NCBI GenBank assembly: GCA_016987375.1
Contig: PJRA01000005.1
Location: forward strand, 1,769,776-1,833,775
DNA length: 64,000 bases
Reading direction: 5' to 3'
Source: Brachionus koreanus
Taxonomy: Eukaryota > Rotifera > Eurotatoria > Ploima > Brachionidae
Shown here one piece after another: positions 1 to 12,284 of the stretch. The notes under the pieces are model-generated. The model was given only the letters and a program-made list of their open reading frames with translations, had not been told where the DNA came from and searched no databases. Position 1 is the first letter of the stretch, and the number at the start of each line of letters is the position of its first letter. A program made the position numbers and the translations under genes.

Positions 1-3000
1 TGACCATAGTTTATTAATACAACTTTATCTAAATTAATTTAATTATATTCAAGAGTTTTATCTTTTTTTTTTTCTTTTTTTTTCAAACTAAACTTGTCGT
101 CATACAAATATTTAGCAAAAAACAATATTGGCTTTGGAATTAATCGATTGAGCATGGACAAATATTGATTGTTAATTTCTATATTTCAAAATAAAAATAA
201 TATTTAGAATCGTCAAAGTTGTTAGAAGATAATTTATTAGTTAATAAAAAATTTAATATCAAAGCTTAAAAATTATTCTAGTGCAAGTTAACTCAAACAA
301 AAGAAAGATTAATTGAATTAAAAATGAAATAAAAGAAAAGAATTATTATGATAACCTATAAGCCGGGCTTTGTGAATGAATAGACAAATGAAGAACAGAT
401 GTAAAGTGATGTAGCAGTTCATGCAGAGAAAAGCGGAGAGTTTAATCTCGCTATGTCTTGTAAGCTTCAAATATTTGATTGATCAGCACAATTTCATTAG
501 CGGACTGCTCAATTCTGCATTAATCATTCATCATTCGATTTTTGTTTAAGTTCCGTTTTTCCTATTTACACTCTAAACAAGATGGAGATAGATAAAACTT
601 TTTCATAATTAAATGCCCCCGGTCCTAAAAACGGATATTTTAATTATATGCTTTCCCACTTGAACACTCTAAACTAATCGATAATTTGGTCACAATAACT
701 AGCTGATTAGATTTCAACTACTTTGGTTAATAGAAAAAATTGTGCTTTAACTGTCCCGTTCTAAATCTTAACCTAGTCAATATTTTCTTATCTTAATCAA
801 ACTGTATGCTGTCTTAAGAACCTACTGAATTTTGATTTATGTATCCCAGTGGGATCTAATCGAACTAAAAATGATTTGTGTTCTTAACTTTATTTATTTT
901 TGATTTATAGCAAAATAATTCTATTTCTAAAATAGAAAGCAAAAATAAAAATTTTTAGAATTTATTTTTTGTTTTAAATAAGCATTCTGTTAATCGAATT
1001 CGAATCACAAAGGCTAAATTTTCTTTCTGGAAATTAAACTTTTAATTAATATTGAAATATTAATTCTAACCTTTCATGAAAATTTTTGTGTTCATTAATA
1101 GCTCTAATAGCTTATTTAAAAAACAAAAAAAAATAGAGAAAAAAAAACGGTTAATATTTATGACCATTAATTAAAAATTATATTTCCTGAAAAATTGCCG
1201 ATTTAATTGCATTTTTTGGGGAATTGAACCTTACTTTTACGTAAGCGATTTTTATGCAAATTATTCAATAATGGTCGTGCTCAATTGGGATAATCAACTT
1301 AATCTTTTTACCCCAGGCTAGCAATAAAAAATTTACTTATCAAAATAAATAGTAATAAAAATTATAATCCCAAAACGAATTAAGATTTTATCTAAAAAAA
1401 AATTTCTTTTTAAATTATTTACGGTGTGCTTAGTTTTCTAGCTGTCAGCCAAATGAGCTAATTACTGAAATCTCAATATTTTCCTGAAATATGCAAATTC
1501 GTTTCAATTAGTTTAACATGATAAGAAAAAAATTATTGAAAAAATATTAATTTATTAACACTTAGATTGATACAACTTGAAGTAAATAATGGAATTTTCA
1601 AAGTGAAAGAGACAAAATAAAATATTTGATCTATTTTTTTTAAATTTATTTCTTGGTTATTCATCATGAATTTCATAAAATATTGGCTATGGTTAGTGAA
1701 AATTATAGTCAAATATTCCTTATAAATCAAACTGCATTTTTCATACTCTAAATAAAATTAAAAATTTAGACTAAATCAGCATTCTGCTCTCTCTAGAATA
1801 AATAAAGAAAAAAATTCTTACGCAATTAATTCAAGTATAGAGATAAAGATTCTTGAAAAAATTATTTATTTGCCATTTTAGCGCTGCTTTTTTAGATCAT
1901 TTATATGTATTTGCTGTATGTCTTACCTTTAGAAGCCGTTCTCATGCAATTTTACCATTAATCCAAACTAAAACTTTGTTTGTTTTCGCCGAATTACGCT
2001 AGATTAGCCCACATATATATTTTTTCTTTCAAATAAAAAAATAAAAAATCTTCATTTTGTCTACAATTTTAAATATTAACTAATTTTTAATAAATATCAT
2101 GTTGTTTTTAAGAGTCCATTCGAAAATAATAACAAACACTACTTTTGTATTATAAGCAGTAATCAAATAAATATTGTATTAGCTTACATATTTATAGAAA
2201 TAAAAGAGACTAGTTAGTTTGACTTTCGTGCTGAGACTAGACTGTTCCCGTAAGGTACCAAACACTCACTCAATAAACCGCTTATTTTTCATATTTAAAT
2301 TTTAATTTCTTTAAAGCACTTGTCTTGAACGCTTGCAGTAGTGAAATTTTTCTCTTTCCAAGTCATAATTTCAATCGACACATTAAAAAATCACACAAAT
2401 TTTAATTAAGAAAACTACTTTCGTTTTAGTTTCGACTGGTCGTCTAACTAATAAACAACTTAATGTAGTCTGAATTACTTTCCGTTTTTACTGTTTTTTT
2501 TTTTTTTAATAAATATTTCCTCTTAGACTCATGTAAATTATTAAATTAATTTATTTATTTAAAAAAAAATGAAAAAATAATTAAAAAGCAATGCTTAGTT
2601 GCATGACTTATGGGAAAATTTTATTTACAAAATCGTTAGGTGTAAAGAATAGACTTTTGAAAAAAAATAAGAGAAAAAATTAGGTTAATTTTCCTAAGTA
2701 TTTTTATACCATGTTTAATTTAAGAATTTACATATTTATTCGAGTAAAAACAATTGTAATTAGTTTTGATAACAAAGAAAAGCTAGAAAGCCGCCCGGTG
2801 TGTATCGAATTCGAAGTTAGGCCAAATTTAATCTCATTCATTTTTTGTTTTAAAAAAAAAATAGTCCAACTTTTTTTGTAACATGATAGACGCGTTCTAG
2901 CCAAAATGCTTAAAATTTGCTCGATTTCCTGGTCTGCTTTGTATGAAAGTGATCATAAATCATCATTGTGAATCAAAGTTGGCTCAAAATCCTATCGTAT

Positions 3001-3862
3001 TTCCTAGGTCAGAACAAATTAAATTCTATTTCCTGATGAAATTTTCTAATTGTGAAGGTAAAATCTCTTAGAATTTATAAATATTTGGATTTAGACTAAA
3101 ATAATCAATAAAACAAAAGTCTTCTTAATCAGGTAGATTCTAAAATTTGAATAAAACAAAGGATAAATTTTTATTTAAAATAAATATTTGCTAAGGATAA
3201 CCGAGATTTCCATGGCCGGGCCTAATTTAAACTAGACTTAAGTTTTAATTACATTCATATGGATATACGGTTTGTTTGTTTCGAAAACAGTCTGATTTTG
3301 AATCGCTTAATATGGCCAACTTCTTGGACAAACAAATTTGAAATTAAGTACTTAAATAAAAGCAGATAAAGATCAGTTGAAAATTGGGCCGATTTGTAAG
3401 CTAAATTTGCCTTAACTATCCGTTTTAATGATCAGCCAAAAAACTATTTCAGATTATTATCAACGATACCAAGTTAGAAAAATCTTAATTTACTATAATT
3501 AAAGTTCATCGTTAAAGTTCTAAAGTTGATTACAAAAATAATTTTACATATCTATTATTAGTTTCCCACTTTTCTGCTTGCAACTTCCACGTAGGTCTTC
3601 AGTTTCAATCATCATGACTGACATTTTATTGACCATTGGTATGTTACCACTACTATCTTGAGCTTTTCTCACAGTTTTTGATTTATTTGCAGCTAAATTT
3701 ATAAACTTAGACTCCTGGAGGATTCGAACCTTTGATCTTTTGCTTCACTTTTGTAAAACGACTGTATACACTGTCGAATGCTGACCTTTACAAAGGAACA
3801 AATTGAGAGCTATTATGTCAATGCATTAAGAACAAAAGAATGGAATGGCATTTACGAAAAAA
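1..3862. other. AT-rich intergenic DNA, no gene recognised
   Basis: No open frame here has normal protein composition; the one frame of about 65 codons (1533-1730, minus) is low-complexity. A possible tRNA-like segment lies near 3705-3790 and is listed separately. Otherwise I see only A/T homopolymer tracts and no coding, RNA or repeat signal I can support. Confidence 0.6.
3705..3790 (-). repeat. possible tRNA-derived (SINE-like) remnant
   Basis: On the minus strand a perfect RNA polymerase III B-box core, GGTTCGAATCC, lies at 3720-3730. A weak A-box-like stretch can be placed about 50 bp upstream. The acceptor stem does not pair well, so this is not a functional tRNA. It is more likely a decayed tRNA-derived repeat, or a chance B box. 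Confidence 0.3.
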
Positions 3863-3863
3863 G

Positions 3864-3945
3864 CCTAGAAACTCAAGAAGTTTTTTAGACCCCTTTTTAA
3901 TAAATTTAAACTTAAATATTTTTAGATAGAAATAAAATTTTATAG
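3864..3945 (+). repeat. left arm of a 3-kb inverted-repeat pair (piggyBac-like?)
   Basis: This 82-bp stretch matches the reverse complement of 6790-6871 at roughly 80 percent by eye. Both arms contain a CTAGAAA start, a run of T, a CCCCTTTT block and a GATAGAAATAAAATTT block. The two arms face each other about 3 kb apart, as terminal inverted repeats would. This left end lacks a clear TTAA next to it. Confidence 0.45.
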
Positions 3946-4108
3946 CTTTTAAAAATTTAAAAAAAAATTAATTCTAAAAAAAAAATTTAATTAATAAAAA
4001 TAATTAAACAAAAAAAAAGTAAACAGTTTTCATAACTAAATTTGAAGTTTTTATCAATAATCAGCTGTGCTTTCTAGTGTTAAATGGACTACTCAAGGGC
4101 GAGGTAAG

Positions 4109-4255
4109 GTAGGAAGACGACCAGTTACATGGAGGTCAACAATCAAAAAAAGCATCGAAACGACAATGATATGGCAGGAAACAAGGATAAAGGCAAAAGC
4201 TCGACCTGAGTAGAAATCAAAATTAATGGCCCTATGCTCCACAAAGAGTGATTAA
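4109..4255 (+). pseudogene. non-LTR retrotransposon C-terminal fragment (RTE-like)
   Basis: A 49-codon frame reads with one internal stop. It carries the pattern typical of the extreme C-terminus of RTE-type reverse transcriptase polyproteins: GRRPVTW, then a helix with a conserved Trp, then MALCSTKSD just before the final stop. The internal TAG and the lack of any upstream reverse transcriptase mark it as a decayed 5'-truncated copy. It lies inside the inverted-repeat pair 3864/6871. It may belong to the same family as the fragment at 38985-39665, but the two do not overlap. Confidence 0.65.
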
Positions 4256-6789
4256 GGATGAAAAAAAAATATTTTATTTGAAACAAAATCTTGAAATTAA
4301 GTCCTAAATATCAAATATAAATCTTTTTGAAACTTAACAAATTCAATCAAAAATAAAACAAAATTCTTAATTTTTAAAGAATACATATAAAAATTCTGAA
4401 AAAGATGCTTAAATAATTCATACGTTCTAGAAAAATGTTTTCTTGATTTTTTTTAAAAGAAGCTATTATGAAAAATGAATCTTTTACTAGTATAAATTAA
4501 ATATCAAGGTAAAAAAAATAAATTTGTAATTTTTTGAAAAATTTTTAAGACTTTAATTACAAATTTTTAGACAAATAAAATTTAAATTCTATTATAACAT
4601 TAGAGGAAAAAATCTCAACTATGGCTATGTTGCTGAACTAAATAAAGTGGTTAAAATGACAATTAGAACTAATGGTGAACACAAGCTCAAGTTTATTTAC
4701 TTTTTTTTCAACTAGCTATAATTTTTTGTAGTTTTCTGGACTAACTTTTTAAAGGCTTGTGTGTACACATATAAATAAATGTCTACGTTTTGAATAGAAA
4801 TTTTATTTATATACAAAATGATTTCGAAAAGGTTTGACAAAATTCAATTTGTGCTGCACTAATAGAGCTTCGCTTTTTCAATATTTTCAATTTTTACGCA
4901 TTCGACAAAAATAATAGATGTTTCACAAACAATCTTATTGCTGATTTAAACAAAATTACATAATTTCTTCTTCTACTTTACAAACATTATGAAAAAAAAT
5001 GACCTCAAACAAAAAAATTTGAAATATTTGACTTAGCTGGAATCCTGAAAATCGAGTTTTGATCATAAAGATTTTTTTTATGCTCAAAAAACAAATATTC
5101 ACTCAATTAACATTTGTAATCAAATACAAATGGCTTTACTTTAACCAAATAAGTTAAGTGTCCTTAAAATGTTGTTTTTGTATTTTTTTCACTAATTAAA
5201 ACAACTATTTAGCTTAAAAACTATTTGGTCTACAAATAACGGATGTTGCAAATGTAAGCTAAATTTTTAAAGATTGATTTTATTTCTCTAAATTAACTTG
5301 AAAAAAAAACAAATGACCGATCACATTTTTGGCTCAAATAGAAAACACTAAGTAGCAAAAAAAAATAGAATTGATAAAAAAAAAAAAAAAAATTTAAAGT
5401 GTTTGACTATAGTCCCGCAAAGACCAAAAATTTGTATTGAGCGCAAAAATACAAAGGCCTTTGTTGCAATGGATTTGCGTCCAGACTAAAAAAATTATAT
5501 AGAAAAAAAAATTAGTCTTTTTTTCACAATTTTTTTTTTACTTTAATCATTTAAAATAAAAAAAATTTCTATTTATAAATTTAATTATTTGTTTTTGCTA
5601 AACAATTGACCAAAACAAGATGAATTTTATAGAATTTTTTTTGAATTATAATGGCATTTTTATTTGACACTTGCCTCGTTATAACTATTTAAAATATTTG
5701 TTATTCCTATTAAAAAGTAATTGCGTCATTTAACCTCCTAACCTCCTGTTGATTTATATTTAACTGATGATATCATGTTAAACATTTTAATATTTTAAGT
5801 TGTCAAATGTAATTTTAAATTTTGGCTTAATGAATCCAATTTGACAAAACCTAAATAAATTAGAGCGAAAGTAGAAAGTTTTTACATAGTTATAATCAAA
5901 TGATGGATATGGTTTTAATTTGGCCAAAAACAAATTTTTATCATCTAAAAAACTTAATGCGTTATAATTGACGACAAATTTATACAACATTATTAAAAAA
6001 TTTGAAATAGATTTTTTTCTTATTTTCAAGGGAATTAACGCCATTGTTATTATTAAGAGCAATAGGCATTTCTGTGCTTTTATCTTTTTTTTTATTCATA
6101 AAAAATTAGCCTTTAAAAGAAAAATAAATTTGATTAATCGTTTGATAATTTTCAATAGACTAATTATTTTAGTTTAGTTTATCCAAAAAAATAAACAAGC
6201 TATATTTAATTGTGTGCTAAATTTTGTATAAAATTTGGACCCAACATTAATTAGTAATTTCAAACAAGTTTAATTTTTTTTATTTAAGAATTATAAAAAT
6301 TTTTTGGTTCGATCATAATTTTCGTTAACACTTTTTAATTGAGTATTTTGTATTTGTCATTTTTATCTTTAAAAAATTGTTTTTTTTTTTAATGATTTAT
6401 TTTTTATGTTTAAAGAATAGCTCGAGCTTAATTTAAGAAACAATCTTTATACTAATGAATCAGTTGTGCAGTTATGAAAAATTATAAATAAAGGTCATAT
6501 AACTTTGATTATTGATAAATCTGAATTTAATTTAAATAAAAGATAATAATAAATATTTTTAATTACGCAATTATTTGTTTGTTCAAAATATTAAAGATTA
6601 ATAAAAAACAATTGTTAGACTTTAAAGTATGCTTTATTTTTTTTCTTAAATAGTAATTAATAAGTAACTATAAATGAAATAAAAATTACTAGACAATCAA
6701 TTCATAAATTTAAAAGTAAAATAAAAAAAAACTGTGTTTATGATTTGGTAAAAGTTGGATTAAGATCGTTTATTAATGAATAATTTTTT
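4256..6789. other. AT-rich interior of the inverted-repeat pair
   Basis: The stretch between the two arms has no convincing coding region. Open frames at 5787-6062 (minus) and 5968-6177 (plus) overlap antiparallel and are rich in Ile, Leu, Phe, Lys and Asn, as chance frames in AT-rich DNA are. No transposase motif was recognised. Confidence 0.5.
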
Positions 6790-6871
6790 TATGAAATTTT
6801 ATTTCTATCAAAAAATATTTAAATTTTAATTTTTTAAAAGGGGCTCAAAAAACCGCTAGGATTTTCTAGTG
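6790..6871 (-). repeat. right arm of the inverted-repeat pair, ending at TTAA
   Basis: Read outward (minus strand) the arm begins CACTAGAAAATCC and is immediately followed in the flank by TTAA at 6872-6875. A CACTAGAAA-like terminus abutting TTAA is what piggyBac-family elements show. A second short CTTTCTAGTG followed by TTAA occurs near 4070-4082. The assignment to piggyBac rests only on the terminus and TTAA; no transposase is visible. Confidence 0.4.
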
Positions 6872-6875
6872 TTAA

Positions 6876-9800
6876 ATTTAAAAGATCAATTTCTTTTTCA
6901 AATTCATTAACAGTTAACTTGACTTCAAAATGTTTTTGGCCAATTTAATTCAAATGCTATTCATAACCTTTAACAAACAATCTTGAAAATTTTCAAAACT
7001 TTAGTCTTTTCTTAAAATGATTCTAGTAGATCAATATATTTCTTTTGAATGAATTCCAAGCATGTACACTTTATTCAAAATGTAAGACTTTTTAAAAATT
7101 CATTTTTTTCAAATTGTTTTATTAACCATTTATCGAACCATATTCGCTCTTCCAGCACATGCATTTGCTCTGTCAGACCAAAATAAATCATCATAAATAT
7201 TCTGCTAAGATCTATTTTGAAGTATAAAGCATTTCGATTACTTTTTCAATAAGGTCTTTTTCAAATAAGTGGCAAGTTTTGAAAAGACATCAAGGTAAAT
7301 AAATTAAATGAGGAATTTGCATTTAAAATTTCCTTATTAAATTTTTTTTTAGTTTAATGATAATTTATAAATTATGCTCTAAATTTGTACTCTTTTCTCA
7401 TCGGGACTGGAAACCGACAACCGCAAAGTTATGACTGACGCCTTTCCTTAAGAAGCTCGTAGTAATCACTCACCCGAGCAGTTAAAATTGCCTGCAAATA
7501 TGGCAACTATTTAGACCAGCTTTGAACCAAAATCCAAGCGCATTAGGTATTTATGCAAGTAAACAGTTGTAAAATTAGCACTCAATTCGGATTATATACT
7601 GGATGATGGTCTAAGCCAGTAACACCTTCATGCGAAAGACTTGGGCAAAAACCCGTAGATCTATGTCCCCAAATTATAGCTCATCTTATTTTCATCAAAA
7701 ACTACATCAAATGCCACTAAGAGTGGCTGTCTATACCCTCTTCTTTTTTCTCTTCAAAACTTAGAATCAACATCAGGATCACATTAGCTTCATTTAATCG
7801 GCTTGAAATAAAGTATTAACATTAAAGTTGCTTATTGAGAACTTCCAGCTGCATTGGTAAGATAATCATAGATACTTAATGATTATTTTTAAATAAATTT
7901 TAGATCGCTGTATCATATTTGGTGCTTAATACTAAATATTAGTAAATGGAAGAATATGATCATATTTTAATGATAGAAATTAATAATCTTTAAGAATTTT
8001 TTTATTAATAAAAGTTAATGTTTAAAAAAAAAATTGAAAAAGCTGATAAATTGCCATAATAAGTTCTTTAGATAACTCATCAATCATAATTGTTTCTGTT
8101 TGTTCGAATTTAAAGCACTGATTATTTTTTGAAAAATAAGTTTCATTTATTGCTAAAATTTGATAAACTATTATAATTGAAAGACAAAAGTTGCATAACT
8201 ATCAAAAAATCTTATAATGACCAAATGTAATTTTATTGAAAAAGATAAAAATTATTTGATCAAATAAAAAAAAATTTAAAATTTAATATTATAATATCGT
8301 AAAAAATTTTTGATGGTAATTATCTGAAAATCTCTATCAAAAAAATAAAACTTGAACAATTCTCATTTCGATGATCAAAAGCTTTCTATTATTGATAATT
8401 TGTCAGAGTTGTTTAGAAGTCCAAATCTGGACTTTAAATTAATTATTTTTTTAATTTTGAATTATTATAAAAAAAAAAGAAAATTTCATATCTTATTAAT
8501 TATCGAAATTGACTTTGATTTAAGTCTTTTACTTGGAGTTGGCTTGAGACTTGTGACTTTTTAGCTATAATTTTTTTTTCATTAAATTAAACTTATACTA
8601 GTGAATAAAAATTATTTAATTTCTTTGGTAGTTTTAAAATTTTATCAAAGCAATGGTATTAAATTAGACTGCTTTTTGAACCATTTGTCAAGGTTAATTT
8701 TGAAGGTATTAATTTGATCCGAGGTAGAGTATTCTAAACATAATTTACTGGATTTTTTAAGAAAAAATAGTTTTAAAATTGAAAGAAAAAAATAAATTTT
8801 GTTGGTTTTTTATTGCACTGTGACCCCTTAAACCATATCGAGTCAAAAAAATACAATTTTGAACACCAAAGTTTAAAATTTATTAAAAATAAATTCAGTC
8901 ATCAGAGAAATTAGAGTTTAATATGGACATGATTTTTTTATTTTTATTAATTTTGATTATTTTACTTATTTTTCAATCATTTTTTGATATAAATTCATTT
9001 GTATCGAAATAGCATTTGTCCCATGAGAGATCCAACATAATTAAACAAAAATCTAAAAATAATTTAAGATGATAATTTTTGAATTTTAAAAATTTATTTA
9101 ATTTATTCTTTTTACTATTTTTGTCAACAAAAAAAATAAAATTTGAAAATTTTTATTAATCTTTTTTTTTATTTATTTTATCTAATAAACTGTTTGAAAT
9201 TTGAAATTCCCACTTTATATGTTAAAATCAAAGTGGTCTATGAATAAAAAATAATAGATAATTCAAACTAATTGAATCTGAAACTGGTTTTAAATTTTTT
9301 TTTCATCTGAAAAATCAAGATTGAATAACATTTAAAATTTTTTAATTTTATTTTATTAAAATTTTGAAAATAAAATGTCCTCAGGGCTTTTTTTGCATAC
9401 TTGTGAATACCAAGAGCTTTTTTGTCAAGTAAAATTCAAAGGTTAAAGGTTATCATATGCTTATCAGCCAATACTTGAGTCAATTAGAACGTCTGCGTCT
9501 CAGAGGCATTCGGCATCAAAATTCACTAGGATTTAAGACTCCAATTCACAAAACAATTTATTTTTATTTATTCAATGCGAACATAAACACAATTTGATCG
9601 CTTGCGTAATTAGACTAGACAGTTTCGTTAAGATCATAAACCCAAATTGACCAGTTGAATAATAAGAACAATAATCCTACCTCATTGGTCTGATCTGTTT
9701 ACATATCAAAAATGTGTAAATGTAAACAGATAGTAGACGATTATTACGCAAAGGAAAAAAATAAAAGAAATAAATGATTCTAGCAAATCAGACTGTCTAT

Positions 9801-10139
9801 TAAGTTTACACAGACTGTTAATTAAACAAGAACAATTAATGCGATTGGACATCGATTTTTTTATCGACTAAAACACGTAGCAATTTTATCAAGTTTTAAA
9901 ATATATAGATCGGTTTTATCAAGATTGACTATTTCTGGTTGACTTTAGTCAATTTTTAATTAATAGGCATGTGATTTTTGGACAGTAGAAAAAAAATTTT
10001 ATTCTAATTCTTCCATTAGGACTGATAGATAATGAGAAGCTTCTGTGTTTCGATGAGAGAAAAAACACTGATTCAAACACACACAACTAAGTTAACAATT
10101 AATTAGTGCTACAATTAAAGATTAAAAAAAAAAGGTAAA
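6876..10139. other. intergenic DNA with a less AT-rich patch at 7380-7760
   Basis: Most of this stretch is A/T tracts without coding signal. The patch at about 7380-7760 has clearly higher GC content, and short frames on both strands read as normal-looking protein interrupted by stops. This suggests a decayed mobile element or gene, but I recognise no domain. The frame at 8352-8564 starts with a non-ATG codon and looks spurious. Confidence 0.4.
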
Positions 10140-10535
10140 ATCAGGAAGGAATTGAGCACGGAAGCAATATTGAATTTCAATTTAAAATTGAGAGAAGATT
10201 GATTAGATTTTTGAATTGCGGGAAGAGACGCTAGAACTGAGATTAGTTCGAATCGTGCAAATCATACGGTGTAGATTTAGTAATTAGAAAAGAGACGTAT
10301 TTGTAAGAGAGGCATTGTATGTGTGAGAGATTGTATTTTTGAGATTTTTGAGAATTAGTCGTCTAAGCCTATTTCGATAGAGAAAGAGGCTAGTAGTGCA
10401 ATATCAACTTTGTCGGCGGCAATTGGTCCGAGGTGTGAACAATTCGCCGCTCGAACAAAGACGCACGAGCAGTGTTCACACGCTAGTCAATCCACTAGAA
10501 CTAGAACGGGATCGCATATTTATGTTTATGTTCAA
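10140..10535 (+). other. probable 5' untranslated exon(s) of the BEN-domain gene
   Basis: The composition changes to purine-rich and moderately GC-rich DNA (about 10140-10535) upstream of the BEN-domain coding exon, which itself needs an upstream exon. A good donor-like GTATGTG occurs near 10318. Short frames in this interval (10396-10650) do not look like conserved protein. This is inference from composition and position; no promoter element was identified. Confidence 0.35.
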
Positions 10536-11078
10536 CATAGTTGGATATATGCCATTAAGTTTACACATATTAAAAATTATTTTAATTTTTCAATATTCAT
10601 TTCAACAACTGGTTTTAAAAAATTTTCAATCCAATTATGAAATAGAATAGTGATAAAATAAAGTAAAAAAAAAAACAAATTATTTTCTGAAAAAAAAATA
10701 TTTATTTATTTATTTTTAATCATGGGTTTGTGCAATGTTCAATATATTTTTTTGATTCTTTGATTTTTGTCTTATTGTTTTTTTTTTTTCTTTCCTTAAT
10801 TGATTGATTAAATTATCTAATTAATTTAATCAAATTATGGTATTATTTAGATTTTAAAAATGTTGTTTTTATACATTTAAAATATTTGACATAGCTTAAT
10901 AGAAACGATCATATTGACCAAGATTTATAATCATGATCATCTCATCTATGATCTATGATCAATTTTAACACATTACTCAATTAGAAAGAAATGTAATATT
11001 CGGTTATTTTTTAGTGATTTTTTTGTTTAATGTCAAATAAAGAGTTGAATTTTTTCAAGGTCCCAGACAAGCATCATT

Positions 11079-12284
11079 TTGAATGTGCAGCAAAAGTTAG
11101 ACGACATACTGGCCATTCAGAACGTAATAGTACAAAATCAGCATGACATGTACGACAAATTGAAGGATATAGAGTTTCGTTTGGTGAGCGTGGAGAGCAG
11201 GATAGCGCGGCCAGCACAACAGATGCCCAGCACCTCGACAGCCAAGACTGGACTGCTGCACCCGCAGCTGGGTTCGCAGCGGATGTCAATGATGCCCTTG
11301 TGGCAGAGCATGCGACTGAAGCGGAGCCAGGAGCCGACCGAGAGCGAGGAGGTGGTGTCGGTGGTCAAGGATGCTGCCGAGATGGAGAAACGGGCGGCGA
11401 AGCGGGCGCGGGGCGACGACGAAGAGCCCGAAGAAGGCGAGGTCAACATCGAAGAGCCCGGGTCCAAAGAGACCGGCGCGTCGTCCAAAGCCGACGAAGA
11501 ACCCGACGAGGACAGCGAGGCCGACTACGACGACGACTCCACCGAATCATCCTCCACGGCCAACATCAGCTACTCGCAAAAGTCCACTCCGCCCCTCAGC
11601 ATACACCGCTCGTCCATGCCGCACTCTATTCTACAGTCTCTGGCGACCTCGTCTCTTCTCTCATCGCTGCAGCCGCGACACACCGATCTGGCCTCAATAG
11701 CCACAGACGAATCGACCGGCATCGCCTATCTCGACGAGCCCGAGATACGGCGAATATTTGCGACGTCAAAGTCGCGCGGAAACTTCTCCGCACTCCTTGT
11801 CCAAAAGCTGTACACCAAAGACGAACGAGTCGTGTCGAATGTAATGGGAACCAGGGGCAAGCGACAGCTGTCACCCACTCGAATGGCTGCGGTGCGTCGT
11901 CTCTCTTTCTCGCTCTATCCTGTTGGCGACGAGCGTGAAGAAGAGACAGTATGGAAAAAAGAATGTGTCAAAGCGATCGATAGCAAGAACAGAAAAGTGA
12001 GAACTCATCACAGTGTGAAAAGCGAGTGCGCTTCGGCACCGCCTGGCGGCATATCTTCAACACCGTCGTCCGGCTCGCTTTCTCGCACCAATCCCCGACT
12101 TGTTAGTTCTCGGCCCCACTTTTCCATGGGCCTCAGCCCCGGCCACCCGGCCCCTGGCGGCTCTGCCAACGCGTTCGCCTTTGCTATGGCCGCCGCCGCT
12201 GCCGCTGCAGTCGCTTCTTCAAACACCGAAAATCGGTCGCCCAAGGCCGAGGCCAAGCATCAGCCTGACCATCACAATTCCTAA
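11079..12284 (+). CDS. BEN-domain protein, probable DNA-binding transcriptional regulator (5' end incomplete)
   Basis: An open frame of about 400 codons ends at TAA 12282-12284. The N-terminus (residues about 3-42) is an amphipathic coiled coil. A KR-rich and strongly acidic low-complexity segment follows (about 105-155), then a Ser-rich linker, a BEN-like domain at about 235-309 and a tail with polyalanine near residue 370. The BEN call rests on the order LLVQKLYTKDE, GKRQLSPTRMAAVRRL, YPV and WKKECVKAI. BEN proteins bind DNA and act as chromatin or transcription factors in the nucleus. The frame is open to 11049 without an ATG. A splice acceptor is likely at 11059 or 11090, so an upstream exon supplies the start; otherwise translation would begin at Met-24. 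Codons are very GC-rich compared with every neighbour. The exact BEN subfamily cannot be told. Confidence 0.82.
   Translation: MNVQQKLDDILAIQNVIVQNQHDMYDKLKDIEFRLVSVESRIARPAQQMPSTSTAKTGLLHPQLGSQRMSMMPLWQSMRLKRSQEPTESEEVVSVVKDAAEMEKRAAKRARGDDEEPEEGEVNIEEPGSKETGASSKADEEPDEDSEADYDDDSTESSSTANISYSQKSTPPLSIHRSSMPHSILQSLATSSLLSSLQPRHTDLASIATDESTGIAYLDEPEIRRIFATSKSRGNFSALLVQKLYTKDERVVSNVMGTRGKRQLSPTRMAAVRRLSFSLYPVGDEREEETVWKKECVKAIDSKNRKVRTHHSVKSECASAPPGGISSTPSSGSLSRTNPRLVSSRPHFSMGLSPGHPAPGGSANAFAFAMAAAAAAAVASSNTENRSPKAEAKHQPDHHNS

Noticed and set aside
1533..8564. Short frames at 1533-1730, 5787-6062, 5968-6177 and 8352-8564
   Set aside because: Ile/Leu/Phe/Lys/Asn-rich chance frames in AT-rich DNA, some with non-ATG starts, none resembling a protein family.
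11138..11938. Overlapping frames on both strands of the BEN-domain exon (11138-11488, 11300-11938, 11371-11700, 12008-12256)
   Set aside because: High GC content keeps several frames open. Only the frame with coiled coil and BEN domain has recognisable conserved sequence.
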